From: Planctomycetota bacterium
GTDB lineage: Bacteria; Planctomycetota; OFTM77
Length of the DNA: 64,000 nucleotides
NCBI GenBank assembly: GCA_029260795.1
Contig: JAJDCO010000001.1
Location: 62,001-126,000, forward strand
Direction: 5' to 3'
Of the stretch, positions 53,221 to 61,117 are shown in pieces. The notes under the pieces were generated by a model. It made no database searches. It was not told where the DNA came from and saw only the letters and a program-made list of their open reading frames with translations. Numbering within the stretch: position 1 is the stretch's first letter; the number at the start of each line of letters is the position of its first letter. The position numbers and the translations under genes are program-made.

Positions 53221-54128
53221 GGAGTGTACCTCACGCCGAAGGCCGCGATCAGGCACACCGCCAGCAGGCTCAGCCCGGCCCAGCAAGCGGGCTCGAAGTC
53301 ATCGAGGCTCTCGGCGCTCGTCTTCTCGAGTCGAGTCGGCTGCATCTCGTCGATGCGACGGAACACGGCCTTGAGCGCTCCCGGATCCCCCGGATTGAAG
53401 ACGGCACCTCCCGTCAACGCCGTCACGTTGATGACCGCATCTGGCAGCTCGGACTGGGCGATGTGGATCGCGTAGACGACGATGCCACTCTCGCGCATCT
53501 TGCGAGCGATCTCCTCGTCGCGGCCGTTGCTGAGATCCGAGGAGTAACCATCCGATACCAGGATGATCATGCGATCGCCTTCGGAGCGGCTCTCGAGAAC
53601 CTCCCGGCACGCCATCAGGGCCTTCCCGATCTCGGTCCCGTTGAACCAGCGTGGCAGGTTCTCGGGCCGCATGAACGGCGGCGCACACCGCACGGCCGTC
53701 GTGTCCGACGTCAAGGGTACCCAGTGAAGGACCGAGTTCCCGAAGAAGGTGAGCCCGAAGGCGTCGCCTTCTCGATAGTCGAGGAAGTCGTCGATCGCTT
53801 CCATCGACCCGTCGTAGCGGCTGCCTTCGCCAAAGCGCGCGGTCATGCTGCCCGACACGTCGACGCAGAACTCGATGTTGGTCAGGACGCGCTTTGTCTT
53901 CGGTGCGCTCGTGCGCACCGGGCCGGCCAGGATTACGATCGCCACCCCGAGCACGAGAGACGGGAGCGACTCGGCCAGATCGATCATCACGCGCAACCCG
54001 CGCCCGCGCCTCGCCACTCCATGATCGAACGGCAAGACGATCCGGCGCGCTCGCCGCCTCCACACCCACATCAGCAGCAGAGCCGGAATCAGGAGCAGGA
54101 ACAAGACGGCCGGGTAGGTGAAGCTCAT
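53214..54128 (-). CDS. vWA-domain membrane protein (BatA-like)
   Basis: This 304-residue protein has an N-terminal pair of helices (AVLFLLLIPALLLMWVW, SLPSLVLGVAIVILAGPV), a vWA domain with an intact MIDAS at residues 90-95 (CVDVSGSM), ILVSDGYSSD, and a C-terminal helix (WAGLSLLAVCLIAAFG). This is the standard BatA layout. It overlaps the upstream gene by 4 bases and the downstream gene by 7, indicating tight translational coupling. Confidence 0.9.
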   Translation of the reverse strand: MSFTYPAVLFLLLIPALLLMWVWRRRARRIVLPFDHGVARRGRGLRVMIDLAESLPSLVLGVAIVILAGPVRTSAPKTKRVLTNIEFCVDVSGSMTARFGEGSRYDGSMEAIDDFLDYREGDAFGLTFFGNSVLHWVPLTSDTTAVRCAPPFMRPENLPRWFNGTEIGKALMACREVLESRSEGDRMIILVSDGYSSDLSNGRDEEIARKMRESGIVVYAIHIAQSELPDAVINVTALTGGAVFNPGDPGALKAVFRRIDEMQPTRLEKTSAESLDDFEPACWAGLSLLAVCLIAAFGVRYTPW

Positions 54129-54952
54129 GACGCCGGCACCACCTCGCCGGCGTCGGACGTCGCCTCTCGATAGGGCGCCAGCAAGGCGCCGACATCGACC
54201 TCTCCGATCGGCTCGGGACGGTGCAGCCAGTTCTCGAGCTGTCGGAGGAGCTCGCCCGCCTCTGGATGCTGACGCAAGGTCTGGATCGCATCCGCCGCAG
54301 GAGTGCTCTCCAGATCGAGACGCCGACGCCAGTAGGTGAGGAGCAGGCGCTCGAGCTCCGCTTGCCGCTCGCGCGCCAAGCTGCCTCGGATCGCCTCTTC
54401 GACGATCGGTCTCAGACGATCCGCTAGGGTGACCGGTCGATCGACCGTGACTTCACTCTCGAGCTTGCGGCGACGACCGATCAGCAAGATCGCGACGAGT
54501 CCGAGCAGCCAGAGGAGGCTGCCCACGATCACGAGCGTCTGGTAGCCACCGACCGATGGCGACTCACTGGACGTGAGCACATTGGGGCGCACGCGGTCCT
54601 GAGGCAGGACCGCGGTGACCTTCACTGCAATCTCCGGGAGCTCCTCGTGGGCGCTGCCGTCCTTGCGCCTCAAGTAGTCGGTCAAATCGTATTCGCCCGG
54701 CTCGAGGCCCGAGTAGACGAGGTCGTAGCGATGATTCGTCCCGTGTGGGTAGGTCGCGGTAATACGGAGCACGATCGGTCGAGAGCGGTCATCGTGGGGG
54801 ATCACCTCGAGCTCAGGCCCCGGGATCACGATCTGATCGATGCGAGCGTTCATCCCGACCTCGACCTCACGTTGGTCATCGCCGCGAGCCGAACCGAGAA
54901 TCGTGACCCAGAGGAGAAGCGAGAGAGACGGCGAAATCGCAGCTCCGAGCAT
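54125..54952 (-). CDS. Exported single-pass protein of the MoxR-vWA operon (DUF4381-like position)
   Basis: This 275-residue protein has a signal peptide (AISPSLSLLLWVTILGSARG). A beta-rich periplasmic domain (EVGMNARIDQIVIPGPELEV) is followed by a transmembrane helix (YQTLVIVGSLLWLLGLVAIL) and a cytoplasmic helical tail (RQAELERLLLTYWRRRLDLE). It occupies the place between DUF58 and BatA where a DUF4381-like or BatD-like component usually stands. It overlaps DUF58 by TGATG and the vWA gene by ATGA. It likely tethers the cytoplasmic MoxR/DUF58 pair to the periplasmic vWA domains. Confidence 0.75.
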   Translation of the reverse strand: MLGAAISPSLSLLLWVTILGSARGDDQREVEVGMNARIDQIVIPGPELEVIPHDDRSRPIVLRITATYPHGTNHRYDLVYSGLEPGEYDLTDYLRRKDGSAHEELPEIAVKVTAVLPQDRVRPNVLTSSESPSVGGYQTLVIVGSLLWLLGLVAILLIGRRRKLESEVTVDRPVTLADRLRPIVEEAIRGSLARERQAELERLLLTYWRRRLDLESTPAADAIQTLRQHPEAGELLRQLENWLHRPEPIGEVDVGALLAPYREATSDAGEVVPAS

Positions 54953-55812
54953 CAGCGTGCTCCCTTGCCCAAGAGATCGCGTGATCGGAAGAAGTGCCGG
55001 AGTCGATGGACGAAGGGTTGGTCGGTCGGAATCACGAGATGGTCGACGCCACCCCGACGCAGCGCCTGCTCGAGATCCTCGGAGTCGGTCCACTCTCGCC
55101 GACCGTGTGTCACGAAAGCGCGACCGGTCTCAGCCTCCCGTGCTCGGAGGAATCCCGCTCCGCGCAGGCCTTGCTCGGCCGGGTCGCGGAGCCACAGCAC
55201 GGCGACGTCATGCTCTTGGGAGAGCAGCTTCAGTGCGCCCAGCCCTCGGTCGTCGTGCAGGTCGCTGAGAATGACTACCAGTGCGCGGCTCTTGAGGCTT
55301 GCGCTCAGCTCCGTAATGCGACGGCCGAGGTGTGTGCCTTCGTCGTATCGAAAATGCCGCAGCTGATGGAGCCACTCCAAGATCTGCTGCCGCGACAGGC
55401 TCGGCTCGATGCGGAGCGGGCGTTCCCCCGCTCCGATCACTCCCACCGGGCTGACACGATCGAGGCAGGCGAGGGCAATGCCGCCGGCGAGGTGGACGGC
55501 GATCGCGTACTTGCTGCGCGGCTGGGAGCTGATCGTCATCGAGGCCGAGGTGTCGACGAGCAGGTAGGCCGGCATCCGCTTGGGGGCCTCATACTCCTTG
55601 ACGTAGATCTTGCCGGCTCGCGCCGTGACTCGCCAATCGATGGAGCGGATCGGGTCCCCATAGTGGTAGGGCCGCGACTGCACGTACTCGATACCCGATC
55701 CCAGAAACGGAGAGCGATCGGTGCCGTAGCTCAGATTGTCGGCCAAACGCTTGACGGCGATCGCGAACTGGCGCGCATCGAGCGTGTCACAGGTCGGGAG
55801 GTATCCTTCCAC
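54952..55812 (-). CDS. DUF58 domain protein
   Basis: This 286-residue protein contains the DUF58 signature SIDWRVTARAGKIYVKEYEA and a vWA-like fold with YLLVDTSASM. No membrane helix is present, so it is cytoplasmic. DUF58 proteins are constant partners of MoxR ATPases. The GTG at 55812, 5 bases after the MoxR stop, is preferred; a longer form starting inside moxR is possible. It is coupled to the next gene by TGATG. Confidence 0.9.
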   Translation of the reverse strand: MEGYLPTCDTLDARQFAIAVKRLADNLSYGTDRSPFLGSGIEYVQSRPYHYGDPIRSIDWRVTARAGKIYVKEYEAPKRMPAYLLVDTSASMTISSQPRSKYAIAVHLAGGIALACLDRVSPVGVIGAGERPLRIEPSLSRQQILEWLHQLRHFRYDEGTHLGRRITELSASLKSRALVVILSDLHDDRGLGALKLLSQEHDVAVLWLRDPAEQGLRGAGFLRAREAETGRAFVTHGRREWTDSEDLEQALRRGGVDHLVIPTDQPFVHRLRHFFRSRDLLGKGAR

Positions 55813-55816
55813 GGCA

Positions 55817-56827
55817 TCAATCCACCAACGCGCCCAGGTCGTTGAGCAGGCTTTGCAGTACTTGGACACCCGAGAGCCCGTCGGCGAGCGCCTCGTAGTT
55901 CAAGCGAATACGGTGCAGGATGGCGTCCTCTGCGAGCGCGAAGAGATCGTCGGGCACGACATAGTCTCGCCCTTGAATCAGAGCGCGGGCGCGCGAGGCT
56001 TTGATCAAGGCGATCCCCGCACGAGGGCTCGCACCGAGCTCGATGTTGGGATGCGATCGAGTGCGGTTGATGATCGCGACCACATGATCGATGAAGGTCT
56101 CGCTGACGTGCACGTGGTGCACCGCCTCCATCGCCTGAATGAGCTGCTCGCTCGAGCCGACCGGCTCGTGATCGATGATGTCGAACTCCGTTTGAGCGAT
56201 CGCACCGCGATCGGACCGGCGCACTCCCAAACTGGCATTGCGGCGCAGGATCTCCTTCTCCTGGCTGGGAGACGGATAATCGAGCCGGTGGCAGAGCATG
56301 AATCGGTCGAGCTGAGCCTCGGGAAGCTCGAAGGTTCCCGCCTGCTCAATAGGGTTCTGCGTCGCGATGACCAGGAACGGTGCCGGCAACGTGAACGTCT
56401 CGCCGCCGATCGTCACCTTACGCTCCTGCATGGCCTCGAGCAGCGCACCTTGCACCTTCGGGGCGGCACGGTTGATCTCGTCGGCCAAGAGGAGGTTCGT
56501 GAAGATCGGGCCCTTCTTGACCTTGAACTCGTTGACACGCTGATCGAGGATCTCGGATCCCAGGATGTCGGCCGGCAGCAGGTCGATCGTGAACTGCACT
56601 CGGCTGAAGTCCAGGTCGATGGCCCGCGACAGCGCCGAGGCGAGGAGTGTCTTGGCAATCCCCGGGACGCCCTGAAGCAGGACGTGGCCGCCCGTGAAGA
56701 GGGCGATCAAGAGCCGCTCGACGACGACCTCTTGCCCGACCACGACCTGCCCGACCCGTTCACGGATCGCCTCGATGAATTGGATCGTGCCCTTTGTGAC
56801 CGCTTCGCGGTCCTGCTCGACAGCCAT
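55817..56827 (-). CDS. MoxR-family AAA+ ATPase
   Basis: This 336-residue AAA+ protein has Walker A GVPGIAKT (53-60), Walker B LLLADE (112-117), sensor/Arg-finger motif IATQNPIEQAGTFELPEAQL and DRF. It heads the operon moxR-DUF58-(DUF4381-like)-batA-batB-TPR-large protein. MoxR ATPases act as chaperones that insert cofactors or assemble complexes in partnership with vWA proteins. Upstream lies a 361-bp region likely to hold the operon promoter. Confidence 0.94.
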   Translation of the reverse strand: MAVEQDREAVTKGTIQFIEAIRERVGQVVVGQEVVVERLLIALFTGGHVLLQGVPGIAKTLLASALSRAIDLDFSRVQFTIDLLPADILGSEILDQRVNEFKVKKGPIFTNLLLADEINRAAPKVQGALLEAMQERKVTIGGETFTLPAPFLVIATQNPIEQAGTFELPEAQLDRFMLCHRLDYPSPSQEKEILRRNASLGVRRSDRGAIAQTEFDIIDHEPVGSSEQLIQAMEAVHHVHVSETFIDHVVAIINRTRSHPNIELGASPRAGIALIKASRARALIQGRDYVVPDDLFALAEDAILHRIRLNYEALADGLSGVQVLQSLLNDLGALVD

Positions 56828-57188
56828 CGCTGCTCCTCGTGAAAGTCGAACATCAGACTTTGAGAACTGAACGGAGAGTCGAAGTCGTGAAGATCAGACC
56901 TCGGACTTCCTGCGTACGAACCTCGAAGTCCGAGCAGCACTCGCCCGGTCGATCGCACCAGGCAGCCGACCCGCCTCGGGCTCGATCTTGGACGTTGGAC
57001 GTCCGTTGTTCAACTCGGCTTCCGCTGGCTTGGATCGGGAACGGCCCGAGTCCCGCATGAGAGTCCCGGTCCCCGTGACCGGTGGCCTTCGACGGTGAGG
57101 AGCATCCGCAGGGCCATCGATCTCGTCGTCCAGATCAACGGAGGCTCGATCCACTCCCGCCCTCAGCGGCTCTCCGTGGCTCGATCCG
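56828..57188. other. Gene-free region upstream of moxR, with a perfect inverted repeat
   Basis: There are 361 bases between moxR and the lyase gene with no supported gene. A perfect 10-bp inverted repeat CTCGGACTTC (56900-56909) / GAAGTCCGAG (56925-56934) is present, with nearby partial copies (ATCAGAC, GAAGTCGTGA). A palindrome GGACGTCC lies near 56996. These could be a regulator site or the end of the leftward lyase transcript. Confidence 0.4.
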
Positions 57189-60100
57189 TCACCGAATCGC
57201 GATGCCCGAGATCGAGACCCCGGGTGTCAGGCCGAGATCGGATCCGGCGAGGACGCGCTCGAAAGTACCGGCCGTCTGGTTGCCGAGGCGAGTGAAGCGG
57301 AAGCGGAATACGTCGGTGCCGAGGCCGCTGGCGCCTGGGCCGCTCAGTCCACTCTCGGTCGTGATCAAGAACTCTCCGAGGTTATTCATGAACACACCGT
57401 TGAGGTCTTCCGTCCCGGACTCGAGGGCGACATCCGAGCCATCGAATGCCAGCCCCCAGATACCGGACGTCGACGGGCCGATCCCCGTCGGCACGAAGAA
57501 CGCGACGTCTTGCTCGGCGACCTCGCCGACTCCCGGCAGGGTGACCGCGTCCCGGAACGAGACGACCAATGCCCCGAACGGGAAGGAGATTGCGTCGATC
57601 CGATCCTGAGCGCCCAGGCCGACGTCAGAGCCATCGAAGATGAAGATGAAGCTCCCGGCCGTGTCGGGCCCATTCTGGCTCGGCTTGAAGAGCACGACGT
57701 CCTGAGTGGTGACGCGCTCACCGTTCGGTCCGCCGATCAAACCCGGTAGGTCGAGGTCGCCGTCGAAGGCGACGAGAGACCAACCGTTGGGCAGGAGCGC
57801 GAAGGCGCTCAGGCTCTGGCTCGCGATCCCGACGTCCGATCCGTCGAAGTGCATCGAGAACGACTGAGTCTCGGCATCGAAGTACACCAGGTCCGAAGGC
57901 TCGACGTTGCCGACACCGGCCAGATCGAAGCCGGACGCGAAAGAGAGGTAGAGGCTCGGCGTCTCCGCCGGCTGATTCAGAGTCTCCTGGAGGAACTGGA
58001 ACCAAGGGTTGCCGCGCTGGTCTTGAGTCGGGAACTCTCGCTCGAAGCCGAAGCGGGCGGGCGCGAGATAGCGGGACGGATTGCCGGTGAGCTTCGCGAC
58101 CAGCGCCAAGAACTCGTAGTTCCAAGTCGCCGTGCCGCCGGTGAAGCCTTCGTAGGTGAGCGTGTCGTCGTAGATGTCGATCAGGTACACGAAGCCTTCA
58201 CCGGGAAGGAACCCCAGATCGAGAATCAGGTCGGCCGTCTGGATCACGAACGTTCTCACCTCGGAGGACGTCAGGTTGAAGTAGGTCGGCAGGCTGGTCT
58301 GCTCACGCTCCTCGAGGAGCTCGAGATAGAGCATCAAGCCGACGCCGCCGACCGCGGACATCCAGGGCCGATACTCGTTGTTGTTGTGCAAGCCGAAGCG
58401 CTGCTCGCCGCCCCAGATGAAGGGCTCACTGCCCGAGAAGAGGCCTCGCTCGTCGAACACCCAGCGCTCGCCATTGCGCAGCAAGGCCGAGCGCACCATG
58501 CTCGAAGCCGACTCGAAGTACTTCTCTTGACCGGACAGTCGATAGGCTTCGATCAACGTCCGCAGCACCCAACCCATGACGCGGGCCGAGTGTACCTGGG
58601 AGCCCACGGGATCGAAGCACATGGGGTACGAGCGCAGGCCTTCCGCGATCTCGAGCAGCGACTCCAATGCCTTCGGATGCCCGGTCACGAGGTAGTAGTC
58701 GCGCACGTCGTCGACCGTCATGTGCTCGAAGTCCCAGCCATTCCAGCCGTGGCTCTCCGTCGTGCGCCACGGGTCATACGCCGGTGGAATGTTGAGTCGA
58801 GCGAAGGCGCCCGGACCCACTTCAGAGAGCAGCCAGGTGCCGCCGCGCAGGAGGTCACCCGGGAACTCGTCGAAGTCGAAGTCCTTCTCGAGCGTGTTCC
58901 AATGGTAGGGCCGCAGGTTCATCGAGACGTTGAGATGGTCCTCGACCCAATCGAAGTCCTCTCGATCACCGGTCTGCAGGTAGTTCAACAGGTACGAGTA
59001 CCGGTTCCGGGGGCTGCCGCCTTGATGAGTGGACTTGATCGACTCACCGTACTGGCTCCAGCCGTAGCTCAAGCCGTTCCAGCCCGCGAACGGGAGATCG
59101 TCTCCGACGGGCACCGGGACGAAGGCACCGAAGTCGCCCCACGCTCGAGTTCCTTGGAGATAGGTCCCGTCGAGGCGACCGAGCAACGGACGCTCGAGCC
59201 ACTTCGCCCGCTCGACGGCCGCCGCCGGATCGTGGTTCAGGATCAGCGCGGTTCGAAACTGGACGTGCTGACCATCTTCGAGGAAGTACTCGCTGGCGGA
59301 GGTCGGAAGCCCCCACAGGCGGAGGAAGCTCGCGTCGACGGCGATGCTCTTGGGGAAGGTCTGCCAGGCTTTCAAGATCGCAAAGGCCGCGCTCGCCTGC
59401 GCCGTGCCGGCCCAGCCAAAGAGGAGTGGGCGCGGCGTCGCGTCCAGGTAGCTCAGCTCCGCTGGCAGCGAGCCTTGCTCGACCGGCGGATCCCCGAGGA
59501 AGGCCGTCGGCGACGAGACTGAATGACGGAGCTCCAAGAAGAAGTTCCGGAAGGCCACGCCTCCGATCGGACGCAGCGTGTGCGAGTTCTTGAGGGTCCA
59601 GTCGATTCGGATCGCCTCGACGCCCTCGAAGAAGGTGAAGTAGGCCGAGGACCAGAGAAGATCCCGACCGATTCCCGACCCGGACTGGTGATAGCCATCC
59701 AGGCGAATCATCGTGCGGAGCGGGCCGTCTTCCTCGATTGCCGCCGTCGGGTTCACGAGAGGATAGGAGGTCCCGAAGGCATCGGTCACGAACGCGCGCG
59801 CCCCGTCGGTCTGGAAGAGCTGCAGCACCAGCGATCGATCCGTCGCCGCGTCTCGGCCCGTGTAGCTGTGGGGCGTCGTCCCCAGGCGCAGCCGGTAGGT
59901 CGCCTCGTCGAAGGCTCCCAAGGAAACGGGGAAGGTCACGAGAAGATGCTTCACGGAGCTGCTCGGCAACCAGCGCGCCAGCACCCGCGTTTGAGACGGG
60001 ACTTCCGATCCGTCCGGCGCCGTGACGAACAAGAGCGGAAGCTCGGTGTCGTCGAAGCAGCCTCGGGGGATCGGGATGCCATGCGAGAAGATCTCGTCCA

Positions 60101-60212
60101 CGCGGCCGAGCTCGGTGTCGTTCCTCACGGTGATCGGCACATCGAGCGAGTCGGCGAGCCCGGCCGAGGCACTCAGCCACACACAGAAGCAGACGGCCGC
60201 GGTGACTCTCAT
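57189..60212 (-). CDS. Exported exo-rhamnogalacturonan-lyase-like (PcRGLX/YetA) protein with FDGSDVG repeats
   Basis: This 1007-residue protein has a signal peptide (VTAAVCFCVWLSASAGLA). The first part (DVPITVRNDTELGRVDEIFS, HGIPIPRGCF, LARWLPSSSVKHLLVTFPV) recalls PcRGLX/YetA-type polysaccharide lyases. A helical barrel region (about 350-760) contains YEGFTGGTATWNYEFLALVA and SRYLAPARFGFEREFPT. The C-terminal 240 residues hold four repeats around FDGSDVGL and ending AGSDLGLTPG, probably beta-propeller-like or surface-attachment units. Its substrate is likely a plant or algal polysaccharide, inferred from the family. It is monocistronic. Confidence 0.7.
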   Translation of the reverse strand: MRVTAAVCFCVWLSASAGLADSLDVPITVRNDTELGRVDEIFSHGIPIPRGCFDDTELPLLFVTAPDGSEVPSQTRVLARWLPSSSVKHLLVTFPVSLGAFDEATYRLRLGTTPHSYTGRDAATDRSLVLQLFQTDGARAFVTDAFGTSYPLVNPTAAIEEDGPLRTMIRLDGYHQSGSGIGRDLLWSSAYFTFFEGVEAIRIDWTLKNSHTLRPIGGVAFRNFFLELRHSVSSPTAFLGDPPVEQGSLPAELSYLDATPRPLLFGWAGTAQASAAFAILKAWQTFPKSIAVDASFLRLWGLPTSASEYFLEDGQHVQFRTALILNHDPAAAVERAKWLERPLLGRLDGTYLQGTRAWGDFGAFVPVPVGDDLPFAGWNGLSYGWSQYGESIKSTHQGGSPRNRYSYLLNYLQTGDREDFDWVEDHLNVSMNLRPYHWNTLEKDFDFDEFPGDLLRGGTWLLSEVGPGAFARLNIPPAYDPWRTTESHGWNGWDFEHMTVDDVRDYYLVTGHPKALESLLEIAEGLRSYPMCFDPVGSQVHSARVMGWVLRTLIEAYRLSGQEKYFESASSMVRSALLRNGERWVFDERGLFSGSEPFIWGGEQRFGLHNNNEYRPWMSAVGGVGLMLYLELLEEREQTSLPTYFNLTSSEVRTFVIQTADLILDLGFLPGEGFVYLIDIYDDTLTYEGFTGGTATWNYEFLALVAKLTGNPSRYLAPARFGFEREFPTQDQRGNPWFQFLQETLNQPAETPSLYLSFASGFDLAGVGNVEPSDLVYFDAETQSFSMHFDGSDVGIASQSLSAFALLPNGWSLVAFDGDLDLPGLIGGPNGERVTTQDVVLFKPSQNGPDTAGSFIFIFDGSDVGLGAQDRIDAISFPFGALVVSFRDAVTLPGVGEVAEQDVAFFVPTGIGPSTSGIWGLAFDGSDVALESGTEDLNGVFMNNLGEFLITTESGLSGPGASGLGTDVFRFRFTRLGNQTAGTFERVLAGSDLGLTPGVSISGIAIR

Positions 60213-60440
60213 CCTTCGTCTTACCCCGTTCGATGTCTCTTTCCAAACGCCGAGTCCGCGACACCAGGGTGCTCGCGAGAGCTCGATCGTCGGATGCGCC
60301 AGGTCGATGGGTCGAGCCCTCCCGCGGGCGGGTATCGCCGGGCAGGCCTGACCGGGCGACAGGCTAAACTATCTTCCTAGCAATATCTTCTGTCTTCTGA
60401 GCCCTCCAAGCCACCCTCCGATCTCTCGCAACCAATGAAG

Positions 60441-60468
60441 AAGGCGATCGCCTCTCGGCGACCGCCTT
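60441..60468 (-). terminator. Terminator hairpin downstream of the PQQ remnant
   Basis: On the minus strand AAGGCGGTCGCC pairs with GGCGATCGCCTT (12 bp with one G-U pair) around GAGA. CTTCATT follows. On the plus strand the same site has an A-C mismatch, so it was evolved for the minus direction. It outlives the truncated gene it served. Confidence 0.65.
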
Positions 60469-60495
60469 TCTCGATCCTTCGGGTCAGCCTGGCCC

Positions 60496-61014
60496 TCACT
60501 TCACCGCGTAGAGACCTCCCGCGGTACCCCGCAAGATCAGCATCCCGTCGGATATCGCGGACGAGGCCCAGAACTTGTCCTCGAGTCGGTTCGTCGCGAC
60601 GACCTTCAGCTCCTTGCCCGGCTCGATCACGTGCGTGGTGCCGGCGTCGTCGAGGCAGAACACTCTGCCGCCGTACGCCCACGGCGAAGCCCAGAAGTCA
60701 GCCGCGTTCGGAAGGCGGCCCTTGTAGACCTCTTCGCCCGTGCTCGCGTCCAGGCATTGGATCAGTCCGCCACTGCGACCGAGGATGTAAATGAATCCAC
60801 CGTAGACGAGCGGCGACGACATCTGGGGACCCGCTCCGGGCATCGCCCACGCGACGCCCGGGCTCTGGGTTTCGCCATCGGCCGGCGTGATGTCACCCGA
60901 GGCGTCGCTTGCAAAGAAGTGTGACCCGTTGGGCGCCGGCGAAGCGACCGCTCTGGACGGCAGCCGGCGAGGCTCTTGGACGGGCTCGCATCCGAGATCG
61001 CCCCAACTGGACGC
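60496..61014 (-). pseudogene. 5'-truncated PQQ-type beta-propeller gene
   Basis: The minus frame reads SPAPNGSHFFASDASGDITP, VAWAMPGAGPQMSSPLVYGG, LIQCLDASTGEEVYKGRLPN and FWASSAISDGMLILRGTAGG. These are clear PQQ-like propeller repeats as in planctomycete outer-membrane assembly-like/PQQ proteins of 400-500 residues. Only the last 150 or so codons remain. Upstream the frame has no start codon and reaches a stop at 61015-61017. The first ATG lies in the middle of a repeat. Its terminator still follows. The promoter-proximal part was lost next to the divergent PSD1 gene. Confidence 0.8.
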
Positions 61015-61117
61015 TCAACCCAGAGTTCGGTAACGTGCGAGCGGCGTCTCGAAGCCGCGCCGTTCGACGAAGGTCGAACCCCTCACCAGATCGCACACTC
61101 CTGGCCCGAGGAACTCG

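Noticed and set aside
61015-61017. In-frame TGA upstream of the PQQ remnant as a third recoded UGA.
   Set aside because: The sequence before it does not resemble a PQQ propeller, and about 20 non-family codons separate it from the first recognisable repeat. It is simply the limit of a truncated frame.
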